Assembly: GCA_902595465.1 (NCBI GenBank)
Contig: CACJQE010000001.1
Coordinates: 89,698-153,697 of the forward strand
Reading direction: 5' to 3'
Source: an uncultured Pelagibacteraceae bacterium
GTDB taxonomy: Bacteria > Pseudomonadota > Alphaproteobacteria > Pelagibacterales > Pelagibacteraceae
DNA: 64,000 bases
Shown here: in pieces, positions 35,033-44,018 of the stretch
Layout: each line of letters opens with the position of its first letter
Numbering within the stretch: the stretch's first letter is position 1
The notes under the pieces: generated by a model
Told to the model about the DNA's origin: nothing
The model's database searches: none
Seen by the model: only the letters and a program-made list of their open reading frames with translations
Made by a program: the position numbers and the translations under genes

Positions 35033-37936
35033 ATGCGGTTTAATTCAGATCAGATACAAAAAATTGGTAAAGAAATTAGTAGTAAAGTTGATGGAAAAAC
35101 TTTATTCGATGAATTCTCACGTGGAAGATACAGTACCGATGCTTCTGTTTATCAAATTAAACCACTTGGTGTAGTTCTGCCAAAAGATACCAATGATGTT
35201 TTAAGTTTAATGGAATATTCGCAAAAGAATTCCGTTCCTCTATTAGCTAGAGGTGGTGGAAGTTCACAATGTGGTCAGACTGTTGGAGAGAGTGTTGTAT
35301 TAGATTACAGCAAACATCAAAATAAAATTTTAGAACTTAATGTTGAAGAAAAATATGTATGGGTTCAACCAGGTGTCGTATTAGATCATCTAAATGCTTA
35401 TTTGAAGCCTCATGGACTTTGGTTTCCAGTAGACGTTTCAACGAGTAGTAGAGCAACAATTGGAGGAATGTCAGCTAACAATTCCTGTGGATCAAGATCT
35501 TTGTATTATGGCAACATGGTTCATAACGTATTAGCAATTGAAGCAATATTAGATGATGGCTCTATATTTAATTTTGACCATATAAATAAGAATTATTTAG
35601 CAACAAAGAATAACCAAGACAGACTTTATAAAATCATAGATAAATTCATAGATGTGAGACAACAGGTTGGAAGCGAAATTGATGCTAATTGGCCAACAAC
35701 ACAAAGAAGAGTTGGAGGATATAACATTGATTTAATTGATCCAGAAGGATTTAACTCATCCAATCTTCTTGTTGGCTCTGAAGGAACATTGTCTTTATTC
35801 AATAAAATAAAATTAAAGTTATCCGAAATACCAAAGAATAAAATTTTAGGTGTCTGCTACTTTGATAATTTTCATCAAGCAATGGAATTATCAAAAGAGA
35901 TTGTAAAATTAAAACCAACTTGTGTTGAGTTGATGGACCAAAATTTATTAAATTTGGCAAAAGAAATCCCGATGTATGCTGGGGGTATCAAAAAATACAT
36001 CAAAGGAAATCCTGAAGCAGTTTTGATGGTTGAATTTATTGATACAGAGAAAAGTGTATATGAAAAGAAAATAAAGGATCTAGAATACTTAGTTTTAAAC
36101 CAAAACAAAAAAAATGAGTTTTCATATTATTCAGATCTATCAGAGCAGAAAGAAGTTTTTGAAATAAGAAAAGCAGGATTAAATATTTTGATGTCAATGA
36201 AAGGTGATAAAAAACCAGTTGCCTTCATTGAAGATTGTGCAGTTTCTTTAGAACACCTAGCTGATTACACAGCAAGATTAAAAGAAATATTTAAAAAATA
36301 TGGGACAAGTGGAATGTTTTATGCTCATGCATCTGTTGGAACTCTTCACGTAAGACCAGTTTTAAATATGAAATCTGACAAAGATATACAAAATATGAGA
36401 TCTATATCTGAAGAGGCTTTTGAAATGGTTAAAGATTATAAAGGTTCTCATTCTGGTGAGCATGGTGATGGAATTGTTAGATCAGAATTTCATGAGATGA
36501 TGTTTGGAAAAAAAATCACAAATGCATTTGAAGAAATAAAAGATACATTCGATAGTAAAAACCTTTTAAATCCTGGAAAAATTGTTCGACCATTTAAATC
36601 AAATGATAGATCTCTAATGAGATACAAATCAGGTTATCAAACAGAAAATATAGATACACATTATGATTGGTCTAATTGGGGTCAATTCTCTGATGCTGTT
36701 GAGATGTGTAATAACAATGGAGCTTGTAGAAAGTTAGACTCTGGTGTGATGTGTCCATCATACAGAGTAACTAAAGAAGAAAAAGATTTAGTCCGAGGTA
36801 GAGCAAATACTTTAAGATTAGCTTTATCTAACCAGCTTCCAGAAGGTTCATTTGCATCTAAAGAAATGTATGAAACTATGGAGTTATGTGTGAGCTGTAA
36901 AGCTTGTCAAAGAGAATGTCCTATGTCGGTTGATATGGCTAAGATGAAATCTGAGTTTCTTTCTCATTACTATAAAAAATTTAGTATGCGAATTAAAGAT
37001 AGAGTTATCTCAGATATGCCAAGACTTATTTGGTTATTAAAGATTGTTGCTCCTATATTTAATAAGATCAAAAATATACCATTAATCTCAACAATTGTTG
37101 AAAAGTTCGGCTTTGCAACTGCAAGGACTATGCCTGAAGTTCAAAACCAGAACGCGTTACGAGAGATTTATGAAAGTCAGACAGTATCAGAAAACAAAGT
37201 AATTTTATTTGCAGATACATTTAATATTAATTTTGAAAATGAAAATTTAGTTTATGCAATTAAAGTACTAAATAAATTTGGTTATCAGGCAATTATACCA
37301 AGTTTTGGTAAAGATAAATTAAAGAGACCCCTTTGCTGTGGCAGAACTTATATATCTTATGGTCAATTAGACAAAGCGTCTGAAGAACTAAATAGATTTA
37401 ATGATTACGTTATACAAAATAATTATGTAGATTTACCAGTTGTAGGTATTGAACCATCCTGTTTATTAACATTTAATGATGAGTATCAGACTTTAAAGAA
37501 TGTAAATAATAAAGAACAAATTAAAAATAAATTTTATCTACTTGAGGAATTTATTTTAGAACAAATAAGAAATAATAATAAAATTAAAGCAAATAAGTTT
37601 GATCAAAATGTATTAATTCATGGACACTGTCATCAAAAATCACAGGATAGAATGAAAGGGCTAACTAATCTTTTATCAGAATTAAATATTAATAATAAAA
37701 TGATAGATTCTAGTTGTTGTGGTATGGCTGGTTCATTTGGATATGACAGTAAGACTTACGATGTCTCCAAAAAAATGGCAAATCTTTCTTTAATACCTGC
37801 AATCAATAATAGTAGTGAAAAAGACTTTATTGTTGCAAATGGTACAAGCTGTAGACATCAAATATCTGATTTATCTGAGAAAAAAGGTAAGCATGTCTCA
37901 GAATTATTATTTAAAATTTTTGAGACTGTTAATTAA
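35033..37936 (+). CDS. FAD-linked 2-hydroxyacid dehydrogenase fused to Fe-S (GlcD-GlcF-like) subunit
   Basis: 967 aa. Residues about 40-260 form a PCMH-type FAD domain with LARGGGSSQCGQTVGES and GGMSANNSCGSRS. The FAD-oxidase C-terminal domain follows, ending near 520, including SGEHGDGIVRSEF. The second half is GlcF-like: a ferredoxin block with CVSCKACQRECP and further cysteines, then two CCG-type domains whose conserved cysteines appear in RPLCCGRTY, HGHCHQKS and DSSCCGMAGSFG. It would oxidise D-lactate, glycolate or a related 2-hydroxyacid and pass electrons to quinone. The single-polypeptide format resembles Dld-II/YdiJ types. Its end overlaps the convergent CoA-transferase gene by 4 bases. 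Confidence 0.92.
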   Translation: MRFNSDQIQKIGKEISSKVDGKTLFDEFSRGRYSTDASVYQIKPLGVVLPKDTNDVLSLMEYSQKNSVPLLARGGGSSQCGQTVGESVVLDYSKHQNKILELNVEEKYVWVQPGVVLDHLNAYLKPHGLWFPVDVSTSSRATIGGMSANNSCGSRSLYYGNMVHNVLAIEAILDDGSIFNFDHINKNYLATKNNQDRLYKIIDKFIDVRQQVGSEIDANWPTTQRRVGGYNIDLIDPEGFNSSNLLVGSEGTLSLFNKIKLKLSEIPKNKILGVCYFDNFHQAMELSKEIVKLKPTCVELMDQNLLNLAKEIPMYAGGIKKYIKGNPEAVLMVEFIDTEKSVYEKKIKDLEYLVLNQNKKNEFSYYSDLSEQKEVFEIRKAGLNILMSMKGDKKPVAFIEDCAVSLEHLADYTARLKEIFKKYGTSGMFYAHASVGTLHVRPVLNMKSDKDIQNMRSISEEAFEMVKDYKGSHSGEHGDGIVRSEFHEMMFGKKITNAFEEIKDTFDSKNLLNPGKIVRPFKSNDRSLMRYKSGYQTENIDTHYDWSNWGQFSDAVEMCNNNGACRKLDSGVMCPSYRVTKEEKDLVRGRANTLRLALSNQLPEGSFASKEMYETMELCVSCKACQRECPMSVDMAKMKSEFLSHYYKKFSMRIKDRVISDMPRLIWLLKIVAPIFNKIKNIPLISTIVEKFGFATARTMPEVQNQNALREIYESQTVSENKVILFADTFNINFENENLVYAIKVLNKFGYQAIIPSFGKDKLKRPLCCGRTYISYGQLDKASEELNRFNDYVIQNNYVDLPVVGIEPSCLLTFNDEYQTLKNVNNKEQIKNKFYLLEEFILEQIRNNNKIKANKFDQNVLIHGHCHQKSQDRMKGLTNLLSELNINNKMIDSSCCGMAGSFGYDSKTYDVSKKMANLSLIPAINNSSEKDFIVANGTSCRHQISDLSEKKGKHVSELLFKIFETVN

Positions 37937-39126
37937 AGAATTACTTTTCTATTATAAAAATCTACAATCTGGTCATCTTTGTAACCAAAAATTTGCATAA
38001 TTTCTTTTGTATGCTCTCCTAAGTTTGGAGCACCTTTTGATTTTTCAGTTTTACTTTTTGAAAATTTAATTGGCATACCAATAGCTGTACTTTTACCAGC
38101 TTTTTTATTATCTACTTCTATAACCATTTCTCTTTCAATTGTTTGAGGATCTTTAAACATGTCTGTTATCGAGTTAATAGGTCCGCATGGTAATCCATTA
38201 TCATCAAAGATTTTTAACCATTCACTAGAGGTTTTTTTAATTAGTTCTTCGTTAAGAATATCAACTAGTTCTTTTAAATTTTGTTTTCTATTTAAATTAG
38301 ATGAAAACTTTTCATTTTCTTGCAAATCTTCACGACCAATTGCTTTGAGTAACATAAGCCAAGTGTTTTGATTTGAAGCACCTACCGTAATCCATTTATC
38401 TTTTGTTTTAAAAGCTTGATAAGGTGCTGTTAAAGGATGTGCTGATCCTAATGGACCAGGCGACTCTCCTGTTGCACCTGCAATAGCAGACTGCCAGTAA
38501 GTATGAACAATACCCGCTTCATACAAAGAAGTATCAACTTTTTGCCCTTCACCCGTTTTTTCTCTATGAACTAATGCAGCTAAAATTCCACTAGCCGCAA
38601 GTAAACCAGCTGTTATATCTGTAATAGGTGCACCTACTTTCATTGGTGGTTTATCTTTGCTTTCGCCGGTAATACTCATTAATCCACTCATTCCCTGAGC
38701 GACTAAATCAAATCCTCCTTTATCTGCGTAAGGACCCGTTCTACCGTATCCAGAAATTTCACATAAAATGATTTTAGGATTAATTTCTGACATAACATCA
38801 TAACCAACTCCTAATTTTTCTAATGTCCCTTTTCTAAAATTCTCTAAAACTACATCAGAATTTTTTACCATCGTTTTAAATATCTCTATACCATCTTTAT
38901 CTTTTAAATTTAATGCGATACCTTTCTTATTTCTATTCATCATCATAAAAGCTGCTGACTCTCCATTAATTTCTGGTGGTAAGAAGTTTCTGGTATCATC
39001 TCCTCCGGGTGTCTTTTCTATTTTAATTACTTCTGCGCCAAGATCAGCTAATAATAGTCCACAAGTCGGACCAGCCATTATTTGTGCCATCTCAAGTACA
39101 CGAATGCCTTTTAATGATGCGGTCAT
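37933..39126 (-). CDS. CaiB/BaiF family (family III) CoA-transferase
   Basis: 397 aa. Transfers CoA between organic acids. The catalytic aspartate is in GAPITDITAGLLAASG near 163-178; the N-terminal GIRVLEMAQIMAGPTCGLLLADLGAEVIK (seen in part) is diagnostic. The substrate pair is not known. Three bases separate it from the enoyl-CoA hydratase gene and one from the TRAP large permease further upstream, making a five-gene unit: TRAP binding protein, small and large permeases, hydratase, transferase. This suggests activation and hydration of an imported carboxylic acid. Confidence 0.92.
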   Translation of the reverse strand: MTASLKGIRVLEMAQIMAGPTCGLLLADLGAEVIKIEKTPGGDDTRNFLPPEINGESAAFMMMNRNKKGIALNLKDKDGIEIFKTMVKNSDVVLENFRKGTLEKLGVGYDVMSEINPKIILCEISGYGRTGPYADKGGFDLVAQGMSGLMSITGESKDKPPMKVGAPITDITAGLLAASGILAALVHREKTGEGQKVDTSLYEAGIVHTYWQSAIAGATGESPGPLGSAHPLTAPYQAFKTKDKWITVGASNQNTWLMLLKAIGREDLQENEKFSSNLNRKQNLKELVDILNEELIKKTSSEWLKIFDDNGLPCGPINSITDMFKDPQTIEREMVIEVDNKKAGKSTAIGMPIKFSKSKTEKSKGAPNLGEHTKEIMQIFGYKDDQIVDFYNRKVIL

Positions 39127-39129
39127 CTA

Positions 39130-39912
39130 TTACTTATTTTTGAATTTTGGTTTTGTTTTATTTAAAAAAGATTGATATCCAATTTTAAAGTCTTGGGTAT
39201 CGTAACATTTGTAACCTAGATTATTTATTTTTTCTGTGACTTTTCCATTTTTTAAGATGTTTCTTGCAAATTGCTTATGCCACCTTGCAACTTTTGGAGC
39301 ACCTTCACATATTAATTCAGCTGATTTATAAGCTTCTTTTTCAACATCTTTATCATTAACTACTCTATTAACTAGCCTCTTCTGAAATGCTTCATCAGCA
39401 CCAAATACTCTTCCTTCAAATAATATTTCCATTGCAGTTGTGTAATTTGTTACTTTTAAAAGTACTTCTAATTCTTTTGCAGCCATTGTTAGGCCTAATC
39501 TTTTAATTGGAACTCCAAACCTAGAACTTTTACCACAAATTCTAATGTCACAACATCCTGCTATTTCCAATCCTCCACCAACACATATACCTTCTATCAA
39601 AGCAATTGTTGGTATTGGACAATCAAAAATTGCTCCGAGTGTTCCGTGTAAAAATTTACCGTAAGATTTTGCTAATTTTGATGAAGATCTTTGTTTTTTA
39701 AATTCTCCAATATCATTTCCTGGTGAAAAAGATTTACCACCCTGTCCCCTTATAATTATACATCTTAAATTTTTATTCTTAGATAACTTTTTAAAGACCT
39801 TACCAAGTTCAATCCACATTGGCTTAGTCATTGCATTTAATTTTTCAGGTCTATTGATAACAACTTCGACTAAATGTTTATTTTTTTTATTTAATTTAAT
39901 TAATTTGGTCAT
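39130..39912 (-). CDS. enoyl-CoA hydratase/isomerase family protein
   Basis: Crotonase-fold enzyme, 260 aa. The first oxyanion-hole region is SFSPGNDIGEFKK near 66-78, and the second is EGICVGGGLEIAGCCDIRI near 106-124, carrying the GGGLE element. Could be a hydratase, isomerase or carnitinyl-CoA-dehydratase-like enzyme; pairing with a CaiB-type transferase makes the last comparison natural. It abuts the TRAP permease gene upstream and lies 3 bases from the transferase gene. Confidence 0.88.
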   Translation of the reverse strand: MTKLIKLNKKNKHLVEVVINRPEKLNAMTKPMWIELGKVFKKLSKNKNLRCIIIRGQGGKSFSPGNDIGEFKKQRSSSKLAKSYGKFLHGTLGAIFDCPIPTIALIEGICVGGGLEIAGCCDIRICGKSSRFGVPIKRLGLTMAAKELEVLLKVTNYTTAMEILFEGRVFGADEAFQKRLVNRVVNDKDVEKEAYKSAELICEGAPKVARWHKQFARNILKNGKVTEKINNLGYKCYDTQDFKIGYQSFLNKTKPKFKNK

Positions 39913-41196
39913 CTAGCTCCTGTAAAAATATTCTACCAGTGTCATTGGTATAGCTGGTACATAAGTTACCAACATTAACAATACTAATAATACACATATA
40001 AAAGATATATTTGATCTTGTGACATCCCATATATCAGCTTTTGCTACAGAGCATGCTGTAACTAGAACACTTGCAACTGGTGGTGTTTGTTGGCCAATTG
40101 CTAAATTTAAAGTTACAATTATTCCAAAGTGAACTGGATCAATACCTACTGCATTAACTAGTGGCATAACAATTGGTACAGTCAAAATTATTGCAGCGAC
40201 TGAATGTAAAAAGAAACCTATAATTAATAGAAATACATTTAGTATTCCTAACACTGCATATTTATTATTTGTAAAATCAATAATTGATTCAGCAACTTTT
40301 TGTGGAATTTGTTCAATTGTTAAAAATTCACCAAGTAATACAGATGCAGCTACTAATAACATTACTGAAGCAGTTTGAATTGCTCCCTCACAAGCTGACT
40401 CGTATAATCTTTTAAAATCTATTTCTTTATAAATAAATCCAATAACTAATGATGCTACAACTGCTAAACCTGCACCTTCTGTTGCGGTAACAACTCCTCC
40501 AAATATTCCACCTAAAATAATAACTGGTAATAAAAATGCTAATGCTGCATCTTTTGCTGTTTTCTTTACATTTGGAATATTAAATGTTTCCTCAACAGGG
40601 AAGTTTTTACGTCTTGCAGTAATATATGCTGCTAACATTAAAAAAAAGCCACCTATTACTCCTGGTACAATTCCTGCTACAAACAATTGTACTACTGAAC
40701 TTTGAGCCATTACCGCATAAACAATCATCGGTATTGAAGGCGGAATGATAATTGCCAAAGACGCTGAAGATGAAGTGACGGCTGCAGCAAATGGTCCAGG
40801 ATAGCCTTTTTTCTTCATCGCTGGAATTAATATTGATCCCAGTGCAGCAACATCAGCTACAGCTGAGCCAGAAATTTCAGCAAAAAACATAGAAGTAGCA
40901 ATGTTGATCATGCTTAGGCCGCCCTTAATAAATCCTACAAGCGCTGAAGCAAAAGCAATTAATCTTCTAGAAATACCCGCACTATTCATTATTGAACCAG
41001 CGAGGATAAATAAAGGAATAGCAATCAATGGGAATTTCATCGATCCATCAAACATTACAATTGCTGTATCAATTAAAAAACTTGTTCCAGTTTTCAATAC
41101 CATTGCAATAATTGTTGTTACTGCAAGGCCAATAGCGATAGGTACATTGATTGATAAAAGAAGTAGAAGGACTGCAAACATTGTAAGAATTATCAT
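39913..41196 (-). CDS. TRAP transporter large permease (DctM), C4-dicarboxylate type
   Basis: 427 aa, about twelve hydrophobic segments. Diagnostic segments include FPLIAIPLFILAGSIMNSAGISRRLI (partly quoted), AEISGSAVADVAALG, IIIPPSIPMIVYA and ILTVPIVMPL. This is the standard DctM form, different from the TakP-type permease at 22312. It shares one base with the small permease gene. Confidence 0.95.
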   Translation of the reverse strand: MIILTMFAVLLLLLSINVPIAIGLAVTTIIAMVLKTGTSFLIDTAIVMFDGSMKFPLIAIPLFILAGSIMNSAGISRRLIAFASALVGFIKGGLSMINIATSMFFAEISGSAVADVAALGSILIPAMKKKGYPGPFAAAVTSSSASLAIIIPPSIPMIVYAVMAQSSVVQLFVAGIVPGVIGGFFLMLAAYITARRKNFPVEETFNIPNVKKTAKDAALAFLLPVIILGGIFGGVVTATEGAGLAVVASLVIGFIYKEIDFKRLYESACEGAIQTASVMLLVAASVLLGEFLTIEQIPQKVAESIIDFTNNKYAVLGILNVFLLIIGFFLHSVAAIILTVPIVMPLVNAVGIDPVHFGIIVTLNLAIGQQTPPVASVLVTACSVAKADIWDVTRSNISFICVLLVLLMLVTYVPAIPMTLVEYFYRS

Positions 41197-41705
41197 TAAA
41201 TATCTCCTGTTTGCTCGTCGCCTGTTGTTTGAAGAACTAAATTTTTATAGTCTTCGGGAATTCTTAAGGTTTCAGATAAAATAAATAAACATGATGCAAT
41301 TGGAATAACTGATTGCACAAAAGGTTGCGGAACCCACTCTAATGTTACTAAGGTTTCTCCTGTTATAAGAGTTAAAACTAAATATCCATAGTAAGCCAAT
41401 AATATTAAAAAACCATATACAACTAATTTTGACACTACAAAGAAAATTTTTCTAAGTGCTAATGGAAAAGCTTTAAAAATACTTGGAACACTTATATGAG
41501 AACCTTTTAAAGCTGCATAGGCTGAACCATAATATGTTATCCAAGCAAGTTGAACAGCTGCAACCTCGTCATACCAAACTAAAGCACTACCAGCAAAACG
41601 AAAAGTAACACCAAGTAAAACTGTTACTGCTAATGCAACCATCATTATAAACAGAACTAGTTTTAATATTTTTTCGTAGATATTTATAAACTTTTGCAAT
41701 GTCAT
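41196..41705 (-). CDS. TRAP transporter small permease (DctQ)
   Basis: 169 aa, four hydrophobic helices, with the family motif RFAGSALVWYDEVAAVQLAWI near 32-51 (partly quoted) and AALKGSHISVPSI. Its ATG follows a run of A residues directly after a hairpin (41714-41736), with no classical Shine-Dalgarno. It lies between the binding protein and large permease genes. Confidence 0.92.
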   Translation of the reverse strand: MTLQKFINIYEKILKLVLFIMMVALAVTVLLGVTFRFAGSALVWYDEVAAVQLAWITYYGSAYAALKGSHISVPSIFKAFPLALRKIFFVVSKLVVYGFLILLAYYGYLVLTLITGETLVTLEWVPQPFVQSVIPIASCLFILSETLRIPEDYKNLVLQTTGDEQTGDI

Positions 41706-41713
41706 TTTTTTTT

Positions 41714-41736
41714 CAGGCCCTCTGGTCGAGGGCCTG
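41714..41736 (-). promoter_or_regulatory. GC-rich hairpin between TRAP binding protein and small permease genes
   Basis: A perfect 9-base stem, CAGGCCCTC and GAGGGCCTG, with a 5-base loop. On the minus strand it is followed by nine A residues and then the dctQ start codon, so it lacks the U-tract of an intrinsic terminator. A 3' stabiliser or processing element for the binding-protein message, or a block to dctQ initiation, is more likely. Confidence 0.7.
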
Positions 41737-41748
41737 TTACAAATTAAA

Positions 41749-42723
41749 TTAATTTGCTAAAGATGATACTTTATCAATTAATGCACCACCAGTTGGTACT
41801 TCTGATGCAAATTGATCGTATATTCCTTTACTTGCACTAATGAAAGCACCTTTATCAGCTTCGTTAACTTGAACTCCAGCTGATTTTATTACTCCCAATA
41901 AAGATTTTTCAAGATTAGCAGCTTCAGCGTACACAAATTTTTGTGTATCTTTAGCAGCTTGCTCTAAAATACTTTGTACATCTGCAGGTAATTTGCTCCA
42001 ATGGTCGTTATGTACGGTTACATAAGCAGGAGTGTAAACGTGACCTGTGATTGACAAATATTTTTGTACTTCTTGGAATTTAGCACTAGCGATCTGTGCA
42101 TATGGGTTTTCTTGTCCATCCATCGTTCCTGTTTTCAAAGCAGTAAATACTTCAGAGAATGACATTGGAGTTGGGTTTGCACCATATGATTGGAACATTT
42201 TAACTCTCCATTTTGATTTAGGAGTTCTTAATTTAATTCCTTTTAAATCACCTGGAGTGTTAATTGGTCTAGTATTATTAGTTATATGTCTAAATCCATT
42301 TTCCCAAACAGCGATTACTTTGTATCCAGTTTTAGCTTCAAGATTCTTAAACATTCCTGGTAAAACTTGACTTTCAACTTTATTCATATGTGTTCTATCT
42401 TTTATGATAAACGGCATATCAAATACACCAAACTCATCATGGATAGACGCCATTACTGATGAAGGTAACCACATATTAACAGTACCTAATTTTAGTTTTT
42501 GCATTCCTTGTTTATCTTTTCCAAGTTGCGAAGAACCAAAAACAGTTACTTTTCCTTTGCTGCCTAATCTTTCATTTGCAAGTTTAGCAAAATGATCAAC
42601 TGATGCAGAAAATAAAGATCCAGGTTTACCTACATGTCCAAATTTAACTTCAGTTGAATTTGCTGCAAAACTTAAAAACAAAGATGAAAATAAGACAACA
42701 ATTATTTTACAAAATTTACTCAT
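41749..42723 (-). CDS. TRAP transporter substrate-binding protein (DctP)
   Basis: 324 aa periplasmic protein with a signal peptide (MSKFCKIIVVLFSSLFLSFAANS). The DctP signature runs through GIKLRTPKSKWRVKMFQ near 168-184, carrying the carboxylate-binding arginine, and TALKTGTMDGQENPYAQI. Ligands of this group are C4-dicarboxylates, sugar acids or other carboxylates. A GAGGG ribosome-binding site precedes the ATG. First gene of the operon that also holds a hydratase and CoA-transferase. Confidence 0.94.
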   Translation of the reverse strand: MSKFCKIIVVLFSSLFLSFAANSTEVKFGHVGKPGSLFSASVDHFAKLANERLGSKGKVTVFGSSQLGKDKQGMQKLKLGTVNMWLPSSVMASIHDEFGVFDMPFIIKDRTHMNKVESQVLPGMFKNLEAKTGYKVIAVWENGFRHITNNTRPINTPGDLKGIKLRTPKSKWRVKMFQSYGANPTPMSFSEVFTALKTGTMDGQENPYAQIASAKFQEVQKYLSITGHVYTPAYVTVHNDHWSKLPADVQSILEQAAKDTQKFVYAEAANLEKSLLGVIKSAGVQVNEADKGAFISASKGIYDQFASEVPTGGALIDKVSSLAN

Positions 42724-42809
42724 ATTTTCCCTCTTTAGTTTATTTTTTCAGAAAGCTTATAGAAAATATGGATACAGTTCTAGGGATTAAATTGGCTTAT
42801 TGGAAAAAA

Positions 42810-43079
42810 TTATCGATCTTTAAATTCCAGATTTCCTCGGGAGTCTACACTCTTTTTTACATGCTGATAATAGGTAGGATTATCAATTAGCCTGGTCATA
42901 TCAATACCCTTGTTTTCGTAACGTCTTTTTATTGTCATTCTTGGAATTATAACAAGGTTCATATTATCTATGAAGTCCTCAGTCCATTCTTTCTCTATTT
43001 TATCCTTGACCAATTTTTTCAAAAATACTCTCAGATCAGAGCAACTAAGATGTTTAATTTTTTCGTTATATAGTACCAT
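42810..43079 (-). CDS. small hypothetical protein, 89 aa
   Basis: 89 aa, soluble, charged, no signal peptide or membrane segment. The middle has basic clusters (RMTIKRRYENKG). No family recognised. Base composition is slightly richer in G and C than the neighbours. It starts 24 bases downstream of the cysteine-rich exported protein gene and may be co-transcribed with it. Reality of the gene is likely but not certain. Confidence 0.55.
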   Translation of the reverse strand: MVLYNEKIKHLSCSDLRVFLKKLVKDKIEKEWTEDFIDNMNLVIIPRMTIKRRYENKGIDMTRLIDNPTYYQHVKKSVDSRGNLEFKDR

Positions 43080-43103
43080 TCCAATGAATATATAATCTTA
43101 GTA

Positions 43104-43805
43104 TTATCTTGCAAGTTTAATGAATATATCACCCATACCAGATTGAAGCTGATCTAATGGAGTATTATTTCTAAGTGTGCAATATCTACCTGTCACTTGG
43201 TGTCTATCTATGGCATTAACATTATATTGAGTGCAGGTTTTGGCTTTATGTAATAGACCAATGACCAATTTTCCACCTACTACTGAAACTTGTTTCGTAT
43301 CTAAGTCGTTGCCATTACAAAAATATTTTTTATTTACCCTTTCGGGGAAATCTATTTTCCCGCATGGATTTTCAATTGTAAATACATAAAATTCTTTTTC
43401 TATACCTTTAAATTTATGTTTCATTTTAGTTGTTTTTGAATATTTCATTAAATCACAGGAGCACGGGATGCAGCATCTATAATATTCACCACATATCTTC
43501 TTACCCGTATTGTTTTCACTCAAATAAACATATTCGGGTACTGCATTTGGACTTATTAAAGAACCTGATACCGCACAGTATAGTTTGTTATATTCTACAA
43601 AATCTTCATAAGAGATATCTTTATCTATTATATATTTAAAAAATTTAGGACCTGCTGCATTTCTATTTCTGTCTGGGAAAATTTTATTCCAGTCATTAAC
43701 AATATCTTGATAATAATTTTTTTCTTGAGAATTTGCTGAATTTATTGGAATTGAAAAAAAAATTACAAATATAATTAGACTAATTATATTTTTAATACTG
43801 TACAT
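43104..43805 (-). CDS. cysteine-rich exported protein of unknown function
   Basis: 233 aa with a signal peptide (MYSIKNIISLIIFVIFFSIPINSANS). The mature protein contains about ten cysteines, including a compact cluster RCCIPCSCDLMKYSKT near 109-124 and further cysteines near the C-terminus (KTCTQYN, GRYCTL). This pattern suggests disulfides or a bound metal in the periplasm. No family recognised. It lies upstream of the 89-aa gene and downstream of a 47-aa membrane protein. Confidence 0.75.
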   Translation of the reverse strand: MYSIKNIISLIIFVIFFSIPINSANSQEKNYYQDIVNDWNKIFPDRNRNAAGPKFFKYIIDKDISYEDFVEYNKLYCAVSGSLISPNAVPEYVYLSENNTGKKICGEYYRCCIPCSCDLMKYSKTTKMKHKFKGIEKEFYVFTIENPCGKIDFPERVNKKYFCNGNDLDTKQVSVVGGKLVIGLLHKAKTCTQYNVNAIDRHQVTGRYCTLRNNTPLDQLQSGMGDIFIKLAR

Positions 43806-43816
43806 TAATTAATGAT

Positions 43817-43960
43817 TTAAAAACCCATATTTGACCAGTCACTTCGGTCTTGGGTTTTGCTATTGAATTTTTTAATTTCTTCCTCTGATGGCTCTCTAAA
43901 GAGATACATTACAATTCCTGATACAAATAATGCTAATAATGATAAAGAACAAATAGTCAT
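43817..43960 (-). CDS. small membrane protein, 47 aa
   Basis: A 47-codon ORF from ATG 43960 to TAA 43817. The N-terminal half is one hydrophobic helix (ICSLSLLALFVSGIVMYLF), followed by a charged tail REPSEEEIKKFNSKTQDR ending in WSNMGF. The helix-then-charged-tail organisation is typical of real small membrane proteins. It fills most of a 213-base gap between two same-strand genes. Function unknown. Confidence 0.6.
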   Translation of the reverse strand: MTICSLSLLALFVSGIVMYLFREPSEEEIKKFNSKTQDRSDWSNMGF

Positions 43961-44018
43961 TTGACTGATATATAAAAGCTTTATAATTTTTCAACACTAT
44001 ATAATGAGCAGTATTGTC

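Noticed and set aside
40901-41284. Plus-strand 127-codon frame across the TRAP permease genes
   Set aside because: Antisense to two clear TRAP permease genes; no start context and no recognisable domain.
42047-42370. Plus-strand 107-codon frame inside the DctP gene
   Set aside because: Antisense to a well-supported binding-protein gene.
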